Numbered from the stretch's first letter, positions 29,099-38,115 are shown. The stretch: 51,603 bases of DNA from Bacteroidota bacterium (GCA_018268105.1 JAFDXG010000187.1:1-51603), one strand, 5' to 3'. Notes: a model not told the origin generated them from the sequence alone. Translations and numbers: made by a program.

Positions 29099-29875
29099 TT
29101 ATTTTATTCTTGATGCGATTATGATACCAAGGGATATAAAGCTGGTAACAATTGGTAATATAATGTTCAAATTTTGGGTTTGAGCCCCCTTTCTCTTCAT
29201 GGGCTCAACATAAATTATATCGTTTTGTTTCAGGTTGTAATAAGGAGATCTCATTATATCGCTATTATTCAGGTCCAGGATAGCTACTTCCACCTTATCA
29301 TTCGTTTTTCTAAGCACCTTTATTGTATTTCTTTTAGCAAAAACAGTCAAATCACCAGCCATTCCCAGTGCTTCCAGCAAGTTCATTCGTTCTCCCGCAA
29401 CCTGTAATGTGATAGGTCTGGCAACTTCCCCCATTACTGTCACCCTAAAATTGATGAGAGAAGTGCTCACTACTGCATCTTTTAAATAAGGTACAACGGC
29501 TTCTTTAATAGCGATTTTAGCCTCATCGGTGGTCAAACCTGCCACCTTTACATCTCCAATCCCCGGGATGGTAACATTACCTGAAGGTGAAATGGTATAT
29601 ACACTTTGCATGACCTGTGAATTGGTACCCGCAGCAACTGCGGACCCCATCATATTAAATAATTGAGCAGCCTCCGGGCTTACACTGCTTATGACGATTT
29701 GCATCTGGTCGTTGGCCTGCAGTTTCAGGGGGCTTTCTGCAGCAATTCTAACCTCCTGAATATTACCTGGCTCATTATTTAAATCCTGAAAATAGGCTAA
29801 CTCTTTTCCGGTTTTACAAGAGAAAAGAAAAAAACTTAAAAATAAAAGAAGAAGAAAATTATTTTTTTTTTGCAT
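29099..29875 (-). CDS. Polysaccharide export lipoprotein (Wza-like)
   Basis: 258 residues. A lipoprotein signal (LLFLSFFLFSC, mature Cys in FSCKTG) is followed by the Poly_export domain (SPLKLQANDQMQIVISSVSP) and a SLBB-like part (TVMGEVARPITLQVAGERMN, LLEALGMAGDLTVFAKRN). The last 20 residues are hydrophobic (NIILPIVTSFISLGIIIA), a C-terminal membrane segment often seen in Bacteroidota Wza relatives. It forms the outer-membrane channel for exopolysaccharide together with the Wzc-like kinase. First gene of the minus-strand operon; about 150 bases separate it from the preceding glycosyltransferase gene. Confidence 0.93.
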   Translation of the reverse strand: MQKKNNFLLLLFLSFFLFSCKTGKELAYFQDLNNEPGNIQEVRIAAESPLKLQANDQMQIVISSVSPEAAQLFNMMGSAVAAGTNSQVMQSVYTISPSGNVTIPGIGDVKVAGLTTDEAKIAIKEAVVPYLKDAVVSTSLINFRVTVMGEVARPITLQVAGERMNLLEALGMAGDLTVFAKRNTIKVLRKTNDKVEVAILDLNNSDIMRSPYYNLKQNDIIYVEPMKRKGAQTQNLNIILPIVTSFISLGIIIASRIK

Positions 29876-30028
29876 AACAAAAGTTCTTAAATATTTATCT
29901 ATTTATTAGGCTACCATATCCAATTATCAGTTGATCCATACCTTGTAATCCGCTGTAAATTAAATTTAACTGAAAAATACGGACTTAACCTCATATTACA
30001 ATTTTTCCAAAATTTAAGCTTCTCCGGA

Positions 30029-31183
30029 TTAAGAATAATGATCATAAAGATACTCCGATAGTTTTTTCATTTTATTATCCCAAGAAAGAACATCGGTAGC
30101 ATATTGCCGCATCTGGCTTTTATAGTCGGGTATAACTGCAATTTTTCTGATAAACTCTATTAACTCATCAATATTTATCGGCTCTTCAGAAGATTGGATT
30201 TGATGAACAAATGGGAAACTTTCCGGAAACTCTTCATCTTTTCCACTGTTTACAAAAGGAATTCCCCGTGCACAGTATTCCCTCGCTTTTAGTATGGAAG
30301 AATATACGATACCGGTACGATGCATTGCCAGCGCCCCAATTGCCAGATCTGTATTTTCAAAGACTGCATCTAACTGCTTACCTGACAAATAACCATGAAA
30401 TTCAACATTTTTAATTGCTAACTCTGCTGTAAGTTCTTTTAGTTTACCTAATTCACTGCCAGAACCAACTATATTCAGTTTTATGGTATACTCGCCCTTA
30501 TATTGTTGCAATCCGCGGAGCAGCCTGTCAATTCCATGGGGCGGGGTATATTCTGCAACACAGGTAAAAACATATTCTTTCGAAACAGCAGGAGTACTTC
30601 GCTGTCTTAAAGGCACGGTATCAACATCAATACCATTTCCTATTATCATGCAGGGTATATTCCACTTTTGGGCATTGAAATGAAGATCAATAATTTCACT
30701 CGTAACACTGATGATTAGATCTACATTCTTCAAAATTGGTTTATGAAACAAACAAATCCCTAAATAATAAAAATAACTTTTACGGGCTAGTGTCTCCTTG
30801 AAATGATTGGAAGGAAGCTCCAGCACAATTCTTTTTTTACTTTTTTTTACTGCTTTGTAAAACCAAAAGGCAGGAAGATAATTTCTCAAATAAATAATTT
30901 CCTCTTCATCTCCCTCGAGGAATATTTTTTCATAACTTTTTCTAAACGATTTTAAAGACTCCAGTTTTTCTTTTAATGAATGGTAAGGAGGCCCCTTAAC
31001 CGGCTCAAATTGAACAAATGGCTGCTCAAACCTTTCATTCTCTTTTTTATTCCCTAAAAATAAAACCACTGCGTTGATACCATGTTTTATCAATCCACTT
31101 ACCTGATAGATAACTTTCTTAGTAATTCCGCTTTGAGGATTACCAAAATAAATCGCAACAAGCTTTAGCTTCAGATTTGCCAT
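30029..31183 (-). CDS. GT4-like glycosyltransferase
   Basis: 384 residues with GT-B features: KLVAIYFGNPQSGITKKVIY at the start, IGNGIDVDTVPL in the middle, YVFTCVAEYTPPHGIDRLLR and the acceptor/donor region YSSILKAREYCARGIPFVNS. It is more divergent than the other glycosyltransferases here, and the usual EGxxxxxxEA block is replaced by MHRTGIVYSSILKAREYCA. A role in the exopolysaccharide repeat unit is inferred from position, between the wza-like gene and the divergent promoter region. The donor is unknown. Confidence 0.85.
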   Translation of the reverse strand: MANLKLKLVAIYFGNPQSGITKKVIYQVSGLIKHGINAVVLFLGNKKENERFEQPFVQFEPVKGPPYHSLKEKLESLKSFRKSYEKIFLEGDEEEIIYLRNYLPAFWFYKAVKKSKKRIVLELPSNHFKETLARKSYFYYLGICLFHKPILKNVDLIISVTSEIIDLHFNAQKWNIPCMIIGNGIDVDTVPLRQRSTPAVSKEYVFTCVAEYTPPHGIDRLLRGLQQYKGEYTIKLNIVGSGSELGKLKELTAELAIKNVEFHGYLSGKQLDAVFENTDLAIGALAMHRTGIVYSSILKAREYCARGIPFVNSGKDEEFPESFPFVHQIQSSEEPINIDELIEFIRKIAVIPDYKSQMRQYATDVLSWDNKMKKLSEYLYDHYS

Positions 31184-31418
31184 TAAAATTAATTAATATT
31201 TATACATACTTCCACGTTTCAATTCATGATCAGATAATCATCAAAAGAAATCTGGAATAATAAAGAAGGAAATTGGAATGAAAATGTAAAACGATTTGAC
31301 CAGGGGTGCTTCATACTTATTTTGAAGTTTGTAGCTGCGCAAAGATAACTCTATCTTCCAATTTTTCATATTAAGAACCGGATAATTTACTAAACATCAA
31401 TCAGATAATAAACAATTC

Positions 31419-31552
31419 CCGATTCTTTAGGGCGCATTTCAAATTTTCGCAGGCGGGTGAGGACACCCGCCTGTAGGGCCCGCTACCGGTCGGTGTCTCA
31501 CCGACCGGAATGGCGAGAGCTGAGCGAAAATTTGAAATGCACCGATTCTTTA
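31419..31552. mobile_element. MITE-like palindromic element with flanking direct repeats
   Basis: An 11-base direct repeat CCGATTCTTTA lies at 31419-31429 and 31542-31552 and looks like a target-site duplication. Inside, 17-base perfect inverted repeats (31434-31450, GCATTTCAAATTTTCGC; 31524-31540) enclose two GC-rich hairpins: CAGGCGGGTG/CACCCGCCTG around AGGA (31450-31473) and CCGGTCGGTG/CACCGACCGG around TCT (31486-31508). The two hairpins share a GGTGAG(G)ACACC core in opposite orientation, like a REP/BIME pair. It is far richer in G+C than its surroundings. No transposase ORF fits within 112 bases, so it must be mobilised in trans. Confidence 0.7.
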
Positions 31553-31711
31553 TTTTTTCAATATTATTGTATTCCTTTAACTATTTCCGGATATTTCGGA
31601 TATCTTTTATACTAGTAATAGGGTAGTTGTTTTAATAAACTTTAATGAAAGGTCCTTTACAAAAGGGAGCCTGGATACAAATCTTCATAAGTATTATATA
31701 ACCGAAAATAA

Positions 31712-31719
31712 TATCTTTG
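31712..31719 (+). promoter_or_regulatory. Bacteroidota -7 box for the plus-strand exopolysaccharide arm
   Basis: TATCTTTG matches TANNTTTG exactly, 37 bases before the glycosyltransferase ATG at 31757. A -33 TTG at the right distance is not evident. Confidence 0.5.
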
Positions 31720-31756
31720 CACACCCGTTATTTTACAGAAATTCGTTGTACAATAA

Positions 31757-32917
31757 ATGCATAACTCCAAACTTTTTCGAATAGCTACCGTCCCTTCCAG
31801 TCTAAATATATTACTTAAAGGCCAATTGGCATATTTACAAAAATACTTTGATATTACTGCAATTTCTGGCGCCGGTAATAGTTTGGAAGAATTAAAGAAA
31901 AGAGAAAAAGTAAAAATTCAGGCTATTACCATGCATAGAAAAATATCACCGTTGTATGATATAATTTCTTTGGTTAAACTTTATTTGTATTTTAAATACG
32001 AGAAACCATTGATTGTACATTCCATTACTCCAAAAGCTGGCTTATTATCCATGATAGCGGCAAAAATGGCAGGAGTGCCTATTCGAATTCATACTTTTAC
32101 CGGACTTATTTTCCCGACTAAAACAGGTTTATTGCAAAGATTACTGATCGCCATGGATAAGCTGCTTTGCACCTGTGCAACCAATATTATTCCCGAAGGT
32201 AATGGTGTAAAAAATGATCTGGAATCATATGGTATAACGAAAAAGCCTTTAAAAATCATAGCAAACGGTAATGTAAACGGCATTGACCTTGAATATTTTC
32301 ATCCTCAAATGATGGATCCGGATCAAAAGCAATTACTTCGGCAAAGCTTAGTAATTTCAGCTACCGATTTTGTCTTCACTTTTGTAGGTCGCCTGGTAGG
32401 TGATAAAGGCATTAATGAATTGGTAAAGGCTTTTGATAAACTAAATCTTTCCGGAGTTAAACTTCTGCTAGTGGGGCCTTTTGAACCTAAAATGGACCCA
32501 TTACTTTCAGACACGTTAAAAATAATGGAAACGAATCCCAATATTATTTCAGTAGGCTATCAAAAAGATGTCCGACCTTATTATGCCATATCAGATGCCC
32601 TGGTTTTCCCCAGTTACCGCGAAGGTTTTCCAAACGTGGTGATGCAGGCCGGCGCTATGGAAATACCCGCCATTGTGACCAATATTAATGGTTGCAACGA
32701 GATCATTCAGGAAGGGGTGAATGGTACCATTATTCCACCCAAAAACATAGAAGCTTTGAAAATTGCAATGCAGCGATTCGTTTCCGACGAAGTTTATTTG
32801 CTTTCGCTGAAAAAGAATGCACGAACTATGATCAGTTCCCGTTTCGAACAAACGCTGGTATGGGAATCTTTATTGAAAGAATATAAGGAGTTAATTCATA
32901 ATATAGAGAAGGCTTAA
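31757..32917 (+). CDS. GT4-family glycosyltransferase
   Basis: 386 residues of GT-B fold. Clear signatures: IVHSITPKAGLLSMIAAKMA with the glycosyltransferase 4-like N-terminal domain, FTFVGRLVGDKGINELVKAF, and the EX7E region YREGFPNVVMQAGAMEIPAI followed by NINGCNEII. The pattern resembles bacterial capsule transferases such as PglA/EpsD-type enzymes, which add the second sugar after the priming transferase; that step is inferred from the adjacent PglC-like gene, which starts 40 bases downstream. First gene of the plus-strand arm. Confidence 0.93.
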   Translation: MHNSKLFRIATVPSSLNILLKGQLAYLQKYFDITAISGAGNSLEELKKREKVKIQAITMHRKISPLYDIISLVKLYLYFKYEKPLIVHSITPKAGLLSMIAAKMAGVPIRIHTFTGLIFPTKTGLLQRLLIAMDKLLCTCATNIIPEGNGVKNDLESYGITKKPLKIIANGNVNGIDLEYFHPQMMDPDQKQLLRQSLVISATDFVFTFVGRLVGDKGINELVKAFDKLNLSGVKLLLVGPFEPKMDPLLSDTLKIMETNPNIISVGYQKDVRPYYAISDALVFPSYREGFPNVVMQAGAMEIPAIVTNINGCNEIIQEGVNGTIIPPKNIEALKIAMQRFVSDEVYLLSLKKNARTMISSRFEQTLVWESLLKEYKELIHNIEKA

Positions 32918-32957
32918 TCTTATATTTTAAAATTTCTAACCATTTTTAAACCCGTTC

Positions 32958-33572
32958 ATGTACATTGCTTTCTTTAAAAGATTTTTTGACATTTTATTAG
33001 CAAGTATAGCTTTCATACTAGCCTTCCCTATATTTTTATTTATAGTTATCCTCCTGGCTTTAGTAAATAAGGGTACTCCATTTTTTTTTCAAAATAGACC
33101 CGGTAAAAATGAGAAAATATTTAAAGTGGTTAAGTTTAAAACCATGAACGACAAAAAGGATGCACAGGGAAAACTTTTACCCGATGCAGAACGCATGACG
33201 AAAGCAGGTAAGTTCGTAAGAAAAACATCCCTGGATGAAATACCCCAGTTGCTTAATGTAATAAAAGGCGATATGAGCCTTGTTGGCCCAAGACCACTAC
33301 TGGTATCTTATCTGCCATTATATAATGATTTTCAAAAAAGACGGCATGAGGTAACCCCCGGCATTACCGGTTGGGCACAGGTAAACGGACGCAACAGCAT
33401 CAGTTGGGACAAAAAATTTGAGTTGGATATCTGGTATGTAGACCACTGCTCTTTTGCCCTGGATGCAAGGATTATTTGGATGACGATAAAAAAAGTATTT
33501 AAAAGTGAAGGGGTAAATGCTGAGAAAAACATACCTATGCGTCCTTTCAAAGGCAATGAAGTAAAATCTTAA
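32958..33572 (+). CDS. Undecaprenyl-phosphate sugar phosphotransferase, small PglC-like type
   Basis: 204 residues, the compact bacterial sugar transferase form: one N-terminal re-entrant/membrane helix (FFDILLASIAFILAFPIFLF) and the catalytic domain, without the extra membrane helices of WcaJ/WbaP. Motifs: FKVVKFKTMND, RKTSLDEIPQLLNVIKGDMS (the D-E catalytic pair), LVGPRPLL and TPGITGWAQVNGRNSISW. It transfers a phospho-sugar, in this family often a diNAcBac- or GalNAc-like sugar, to the lipid carrier and so starts each repeat unit. It sits between a GT4 gene and the ATP-grasp gene. Confidence 0.95.
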   Translation: MYIAFFKRFFDILLASIAFILAFPIFLFIVILLALVNKGTPFFFQNRPGKNEKIFKVVKFKTMNDKKDAQGKLLPDAERMTKAGKFVRKTSLDEIPQLLNVIKGDMSLVGPRPLLVSYLPLYNDFQKRRHEVTPGITGWAQVNGRNSISWDKKFELDIWYVDHCSFALDARIIWMTIKKVFKSEGVNAEKNIPMRPFKGNEVKS

Positions 33573-33592
33573 TTTTAAAAATATTGACTTTC

Positions 33593-34666
33593 ATGAAGAA
33601 AATTTTAGTAACCGGTGTAGGCGGCCCCACTCCAAGATCATTTGTACGGGCTGTTAAATGGTTTGGCGGTAATTATAAAAATGATTTTGAATTTATCGGA
33701 ACAGATTCCAATCCGCTTGCGTACGGATTATACGATAAAGATTTATTCGCAGCATCATACGTTATTCCAAGAGCTGACAGTTCTGAATACTGGAAAAAAA
33801 TAAATGAGATAATTGACAAGCATGGAATAGATGCTGCTATTATTTTGCCTGAGGTGGAAGTATTGGAATGGTCGAAAAACCATCACCGTTTAACCAGAAC
33901 TATAAAATTACACCTCCCGCATCCTCTTTTAGCAGAGCAACTCGTTAACAAACATCTTCTACACAGTATATTAAAAGATACTGATTTTATACCACTCTTT
34001 ACCAGATTAAACCCTAAAGATTATTCATTTGCCGACATATCAAAACAACTTGGCAGCAGTTTTTGGGTTAGGAGTACTGAAGGGTCAAGCGGGTTAGGCT
34101 CTTTGAAAATTCAAAATGAAAAAATGCTGGCCCAATGGATTGCTCTAAACCCGGGAGTTACCGAATTTATTGCCACAGAATATCTTCCCGGAAGAAATAT
34201 GGCCTGCAAACTTTTGTATTATGAAGGAAGATTACTTGGATCAGCGTGTGCCGAAAGAGTGAACTATATTATGGCAAAGGTTGCACCCTCTGGTATAACC
34301 GGTAATACTTCCTTTGGAAGATTACTGAATGAACCGAAGCTGGTTGACATTTCTATGCAGACCCTTCAAACCTTAAGCAAGCAATTACACACTCCCCTAA
34401 ACGGAATATTTACAACAGATTTTAAGGAGGACATGAATGGTTATCCGAAAATAACAGAAATAAATATCAGGCATGTAGCTTTCACGTCATCTCTGGCAGC
34501 TGGTGGGGCTAACCTTCCCTTGCGCACCTTGCAGGCAATGTTTTTTGATCTGCCGGAAAACACACAAACTATTCATTACCGTTTCCCTGAAAAATATATC
34601 TTTTTAAGAGATGTGGATTCCTATCCAATACTTATGAAAGAAACCGATCTTTTAAAAAGCAATTAA
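33593..34666 (+). CDS. ATP-grasp enzyme of the exopolysaccharide locus
   Basis: 357 residues from the ATG at 33593; a TTG three codons upstream is less likely. The N-terminus MKKILVTGVGGPTPRSFVRA is the pre-ATP-grasp Rossmann part seen in CarB-like and PylC-like proteins. The ATP-grasp domain shows FWVRSTEGSSGLGSLKI (phosphate loop), EFIATEYLPGRNMACKLLYY, and GIFTTDFKEDM with YPKITEINIRH (metal ligands). ATP-grasp enzymes join a carboxylate to an amine or thiol through an acyl phosphate. Set between a PglC-like and a PglE-like gene, a plausible role is acylating or aminoacylating an amino sugar; that is inference. Confidence 0.88.
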   Translation: MKKILVTGVGGPTPRSFVRAVKWFGGNYKNDFEFIGTDSNPLAYGLYDKDLFAASYVIPRADSSEYWKKINEIIDKHGIDAAIILPEVEVLEWSKNHHRLTRTIKLHLPHPLLAEQLVNKHLLHSILKDTDFIPLFTRLNPKDYSFADISKQLGSSFWVRSTEGSSGLGSLKIQNEKMLAQWIALNPGVTEFIATEYLPGRNMACKLLYYEGRLLGSACAERVNYIMAKVAPSGITGNTSFGRLLNEPKLVDISMQTLQTLSKQLHTPLNGIFTTDFKEDMNGYPKITEINIRHVAFTSSLAAGGANLPLRTLQAMFFDLPENTQTIHYRFPEKYIFLRDVDSYPILMKETDLLKSN

Positions 34667-34672
34667 AAAATT

Positions 34673-35809
34673 ATGCAATCAAAAATATGGCTCTCATCAC
34701 CACACATGGGTGGAAGTGAAAGGAAATATGTAAATGAAGCTTTTGATACCAACTGGGTAGCACCACTGGGACCCAACGTAAACGGACTTGAGCAGGATAT
34801 AGCTGAATTTCTGAAAGGGAATCATGGCGATATTGTTCATGTTGCTGCTCTAAGTGCAGGTACTGCTGCAATCCATCTTGGGTTGATTTTACTTGATGTA
34901 AAACCCGGGGATGAAGTAATTTGCCAAAGCATGACCTTCTCGGCCTCTGCAAATCCAATTGCATACCAGGGTGCAACACCCGTATTTGTAGACAGCGAAA
35001 AAGATACCTGGAACATGTCTCCAGAAATGCTTGACCTTGCTATTAAAGACAGAATTGCAAAAGGCAAAAAACCCAAAGCCATTATTCCGGTTCATCTTTA
35101 CGGTATGCCTGCCAAAATGAAAGAGATCACTGCTATAGCGCAACAATATGAAATACCTATCCTCGAAGATGCTGCTGAATCACTCGGGAGCCATATACAT
35201 GGTAAATTTTGTGGAACATTTGGAGAGATTGCTGCATTATCTTTTAATGGTAATAAGATTATAACTACTTCAGGCGGAGGAGCGCTGGTGGCAAAAAACG
35301 CAGCAGATGCAGAGAAAGCACGTTTCCTGTCAACACAAGCCAGGGACACAGCATCTCATTATCAACATTCACATATTGGCTATAATTACAGGATGAGTAA
35401 TATATGTGCCGGCATAGGACGTGGTCAAATGGAGGTTCTTACGGAACGGGTACAACAAAGAAGAGCTAATTATAACTGGTATACTAATGTTTTAAGTGAC
35501 ACAGCGGGCATTGAGTTTCTTAAAGAGCCGGAAGGTTATTATTCAAACCGATGGCTTACCACGGTATTAGTCAAACATCCTTCTAAAACGAGAGAAGACC
35601 TTAGAATAGCACTCGAAGCTGAAAATATTGAAGCAAGGCCATTATGGAAACCCATGCATCGTCAGCCCATATTTAAAGATGCTCCTTTCTATGGAGATGG
35701 CACATCAGAAAAATTATTCAATAATGGGCTTTGCCTGCCTTCCGGATCTAATCTTACCCAAGAAGAGAAAAGCAGGGTACTGGAACAAATTAAGAAAGTA
35801 TTACAATAA
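34673..35809 (+). CDS. DegT/DnrJ/EryC1/StrS-family sugar aminotransferase (PglE-like)
   Basis: 378 residues. The PLP lysine is in ALSFNGNKIITTSGGGAL; other family blocks are VNEAFDTNWVAPLGPNVNGL, AGTAAIHLGLILLDVKPGDE, PVHLYGMPAKMKEI, EDAAESLGSHIHGK, and NYRMSNICAGIGRGQME. The pattern is that of PglE/PseC-like aminotransferases, which place an amino group at C4 of a UDP-4-keto-6-deoxy-hexose. The dehydratase (PglF) and acetyltransferase (PglD) needed for bacillosamine are not in the window. It begins seven bases after the ATP-grasp gene and ends the plus-strand arm. Confidence 0.94.
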   Translation: MQSKIWLSSPHMGGSERKYVNEAFDTNWVAPLGPNVNGLEQDIAEFLKGNHGDIVHVAALSAGTAAIHLGLILLDVKPGDEVICQSMTFSASANPIAYQGATPVFVDSEKDTWNMSPEMLDLAIKDRIAKGKKPKAIIPVHLYGMPAKMKEITAIAQQYEIPILEDAAESLGSHIHGKFCGTFGEIAALSFNGNKIITTSGGGALVAKNAADAEKARFLSTQARDTASHYQHSHIGYNYRMSNICAGIGRGQMEVLTERVQQRRANYNWYTNVLSDTAGIEFLKEPEGYYSNRWLTTVLVKHPSKTREDLRIALEAENIEARPLWKPMHRQPIFKDAPFYGDGTSEKLFNNGLCLPSGSNLTQEEKSRVLEQIKKVLQ

Positions 35810-35851
35810 CGGTTTTATAACTTCCATGTAAAGTAAAAGACGCTGTAAATA

Positions 35852-36454
35852 TTATAAGCTTTTGATTTTAATATTCCGCCAGCTTACTTTAATACCACCG
35901 CCATCGTGGATTTGAAGGGCAATAAATCCATCACCCTGTCCTATCTTTTCATCTTTTAGGGTTATCATTTCATGTCCGTTCAGCCAGGTGGTTACCTGGT
36001 CCCCCACCACCCGGATGCGATAGGTATTCCAGTCACCAAATTTCAGGTACTTATCTTTTTCTGCTTCGGGTTGTATCAACCATCCGCGTCCGTACGACTC
36101 GTATATTCCACCAGTATTATGACCGGGAGGGGCAACTTCTGCCTGCCATCCGCTTATTTTTACCCCTTCAATGGAAGAGCGGAAAAACACTCCGCTGTTG
36201 CCATTTGCCGACTGTTTAAATTCCAGTGTTAAATCAAAATTTTTATAATTCTTGTCTGTAGAAAGATAACCATAAGCTTTATCCGGACCACTTTCACAAA
36301 CCAGCAATCCATCCTGCACATACCACTTTTCAGTGCCATGAATAGTCCAGCCGCTAAGGTCTTTGCCATTAAATATTGAAACTGCCTTTTGAGAAAAAGT
36401 GCTATTAATAGTTAGCAAAAATGCTGCTGCAAAAAAAACAATTACTTTGTTCAT
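35852..36454 (-). CDS. Exported DUF1080 (3-keto-disaccharide hydrolase-like) protein
   Basis: 200 residues. A signal peptide (MNKVIVFFAAAFLLTINSTF, cut near SQKA) is followed by one PF06439-type domain with the typical SIFNGKDLSGWTIHGTEKWY, NFDLTLEFKQSANGNSGVFF, GRGWLIQPEAEKDKYLKFGD, WNTYRIRVVGDQVTTWLNGH and a final IKVSWRNIKIKSL. The concanavalin-like fold is found in secreted glycoside-processing enzymes of Bacteroidota and Planctomycetes; some act on 3-keto sugars, but the substrate here is unknown. It stands alone between converging and diverging neighbours; the adjacent E2 gene is on the same strand upstream. Confidence 0.9.
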   Translation of the reverse strand: MNKVIVFFAAAFLLTINSTFSQKAVSIFNGKDLSGWTIHGTEKWYVQDGLLVCESGPDKAYGYLSTDKNYKNFDLTLEFKQSANGNSGVFFRSSIEGVKISGWQAEVAPPGHNTGGIYESYGRGWLIQPEAEKDKYLKFGDWNTYRIRVVGDQVTTWLNGHEMITLKDEKIGQGDGFIALQIHDGGGIKVSWRNIKIKSL

Positions 36455-36507
36455 AATATATTAGGTATGTAAGAAATGAAATAATAAGAAATGCCGGTAA
36501 CTACATT

Positions 36508-38115
36508 TTATACAAGCATAGTTACAGGGTTTTCAAGATATTTTTTAAATGATTGCAGGAATGTAGCAGCCACAGCACCATCAACGCTTCTATGATCACA
36601 GCTTAGAGTAATCTTCATAACATTCGTTACAGCAAAACCATCACCTTTTTTAATCACTGTTTCTTTAATGCGTCCAACAGCCATTATAGCGCTGTCGGGC
36701 GGATTGATAATAGCAGTAAATTCATCAATATCCATCATACCAAGATTGGAGATGGTAAAAGTGTTACCGCTAAATTCGTTAGGCTGTAATTTTTTGTTCC
36801 TTGCCTTACCACTTAAATCCTTGCTTTCAGCTGCAATTTGACTTAGGGATTTCTGATCAGCGAAACGAACTACGGGTACTATCAACCCGTCTTCAATTGC
36901 TACTGCAATTCCTATATGCACATGATGCCATTGACGTATAGTATCATTCATCCAACTGCTGTTAACAGCAGGATGTTTACGAAGCGCCATAGCAGCAGCT
37001 TTTACTACCATATCATTAAAGCTTATCTTAACAGGGCTCAATTCGTTCATCTGTGCCCTTGCAGCCATAGCATTATCCATAGTGATTTCCATGGTGAGAT
37101 AAAAATGAGGAGCATTGAATTTGCTCTCACTAAGTCTGCGTGCAATAGCTTTACGCATCTGGCTCAGGCTGATATCTGTGTACCCCTCTGTGCCAGCTAC
37201 TGCAGTAAAAGCAGGTACTGCAGCCGCTGCAGGAACTGAGGTTGCTTTGGCAGCAGCCGGAACAAAATTGTCAATATCTCTTTTAATGATTCTTCCGCCA
37301 TCTCCTGATCCCTGCACCAGTTGCAGATCAACGCCTTTATCCTGAGCTATTTTTTTAGCCAGTGGCGAAGCCTTAATTCGCCCATTTTCAGACGTTGAAG
37401 AAACTCCGGTATTAGGAGATTGTTGAGGTGCAGCAGCTTGTTCAGTTCTGCCAGCAGATACAGGGGCTGATCCCCCCGAACCTTTCAGCGACGATGCCAA
37501 TCCACTAACATCTGTTCCTTCTTTACCAATAATAGCAATTACATCATTAACTTTTGCTGTACCTCCGTCGGGAACACCTACATAAAGCAAAGTACCTTCA
37601 GTATATCCCACTACTTCCATCGTAGCTTTATCGGTCTCTACATCCGCAAGATTATCATCGCTTTTTACTTTATCGCCTACTTTCTTATTCCATGCCACTA
37701 TTTTTCCTTCAGTCATAGTATCACTGAGCAAAGGCATACGAATTACTGTTACACCAAGCTGCTCTGCTGACACGGATGGAGATGCTGCATCTGCAGTTTC
37801 AGGTTTCGGGGCTTCTGCAGCTTTAGGGGTCTCTGTTGCAGGGGCACTGCCTCCGAGCACCGACTTGTAATCTTCTCCATCTTTCCCGATAACTGCAATC
37901 ACATCATCCACTTTAGCGCTCTTTCCTTTTTCAACACCAATATGCAAAAGTGTACCTTCATTATAACTGTCCAGTTCCATAGTCGCTTTATCAGTTTCCA
38001 CTTCTGCCAACAGGTCACCGGGCTTCACTTTATCGCCTACTTTTTTATGCCATTCCACAATCACTCCCTCGGTCATCGTATCACTCATTCTGGGCATTTT
38101 AATTACTTCAGCCAT
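36508..38115 (-). CDS. pdhC: Pyruvate dehydrogenase E2 (dihydrolipoamide acetyltransferase), two lipoyl domains
   Basis: 535 residues from the ATG at 38115, where the lipoyl domain begins (MAEVIKMPRMSDTMTEG); an upstream start at 38229 adds no recognisable sequence. Two lipoyl domains carry EVETDKATME with K43 and DVETDKATME with K163, separated by an Ala/Pro/Glu linker. The E1/E3-binding domain is IKASPLAKKIAQDKGVDL, and the catalytic domain ends with SCDHRSVDGAVAATFLQSF, H near residue 508. It transfers the acetyl group to CoA in the pyruvate dehydrogenase complex. E1 and E3 genes are not adjacent. Specificity for pyruvate is the best reading; another 2-oxo acid is possible. Confidence 0.92.
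   Translation of the reverse strand: MAEVIKMPRMSDTMTEGVIVEWHKKVGDKVKPGDLLAEVETDKATMELDSYNEGTLLHIGVEKGKSAKVDDVIAVIGKDGEDYKSVLGGSAPATETPKAAEAPKPETADAASPSVSAEQLGVTVIRMPLLSDTMTEGKIVAWNKKVGDKVKSDDNLADVETDKATMEVVGYTEGTLLYVGVPDGGTAKVNDVIAIIGKEGTDVSGLASSLKGSGGSAPVSAGRTEQAAAPQQSPNTGVSSTSENGRIKASPLAKKIAQDKGVDLQLVQGSGDGGRIIKRDIDNFVPAAAKATSVPAAAAVPAFTAVAGTEGYTDISLSQMRKAIARRLSESKFNAPHFYLTMEITMDNAMAARAQMNELSPVKISFNDMVVKAAAMALRKHPAVNSSWMNDTIRQWHHVHIGIAVAIEDGLIVPVVRFADQKSLSQIAAESKDLSGKARNKKLQPNEFSGNTFTISNLGMMDIDEFTAIINPPDSAIMAVGRIKETVIKKGDGFAVTNVMKITLSCDHRSVDGAVAATFLQSFKKYLENPVTMLV

Larger units (their letters stand above)
31184..31756. other. Divergent intergenic region of the exopolysaccharide locus
   Basis: About 570 bases without an ORF, separating the two arms of the locus. 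It holds a palindromic MITE-like element (31419-31552) and a -7 box (31712-31719) for the plus-strand arm. The outer parts are plain AT-rich sequence; no RNA gene or riboswitch fold was recognised. Confidence 0.6.

Noticed and set aside
29900..30028. Possible extra promoter or RNA element between the export lipoprotein gene and the glycosyltransferase
   Set aside because: No convincing -7/-33 pair, hairpin or ORF could be identified.
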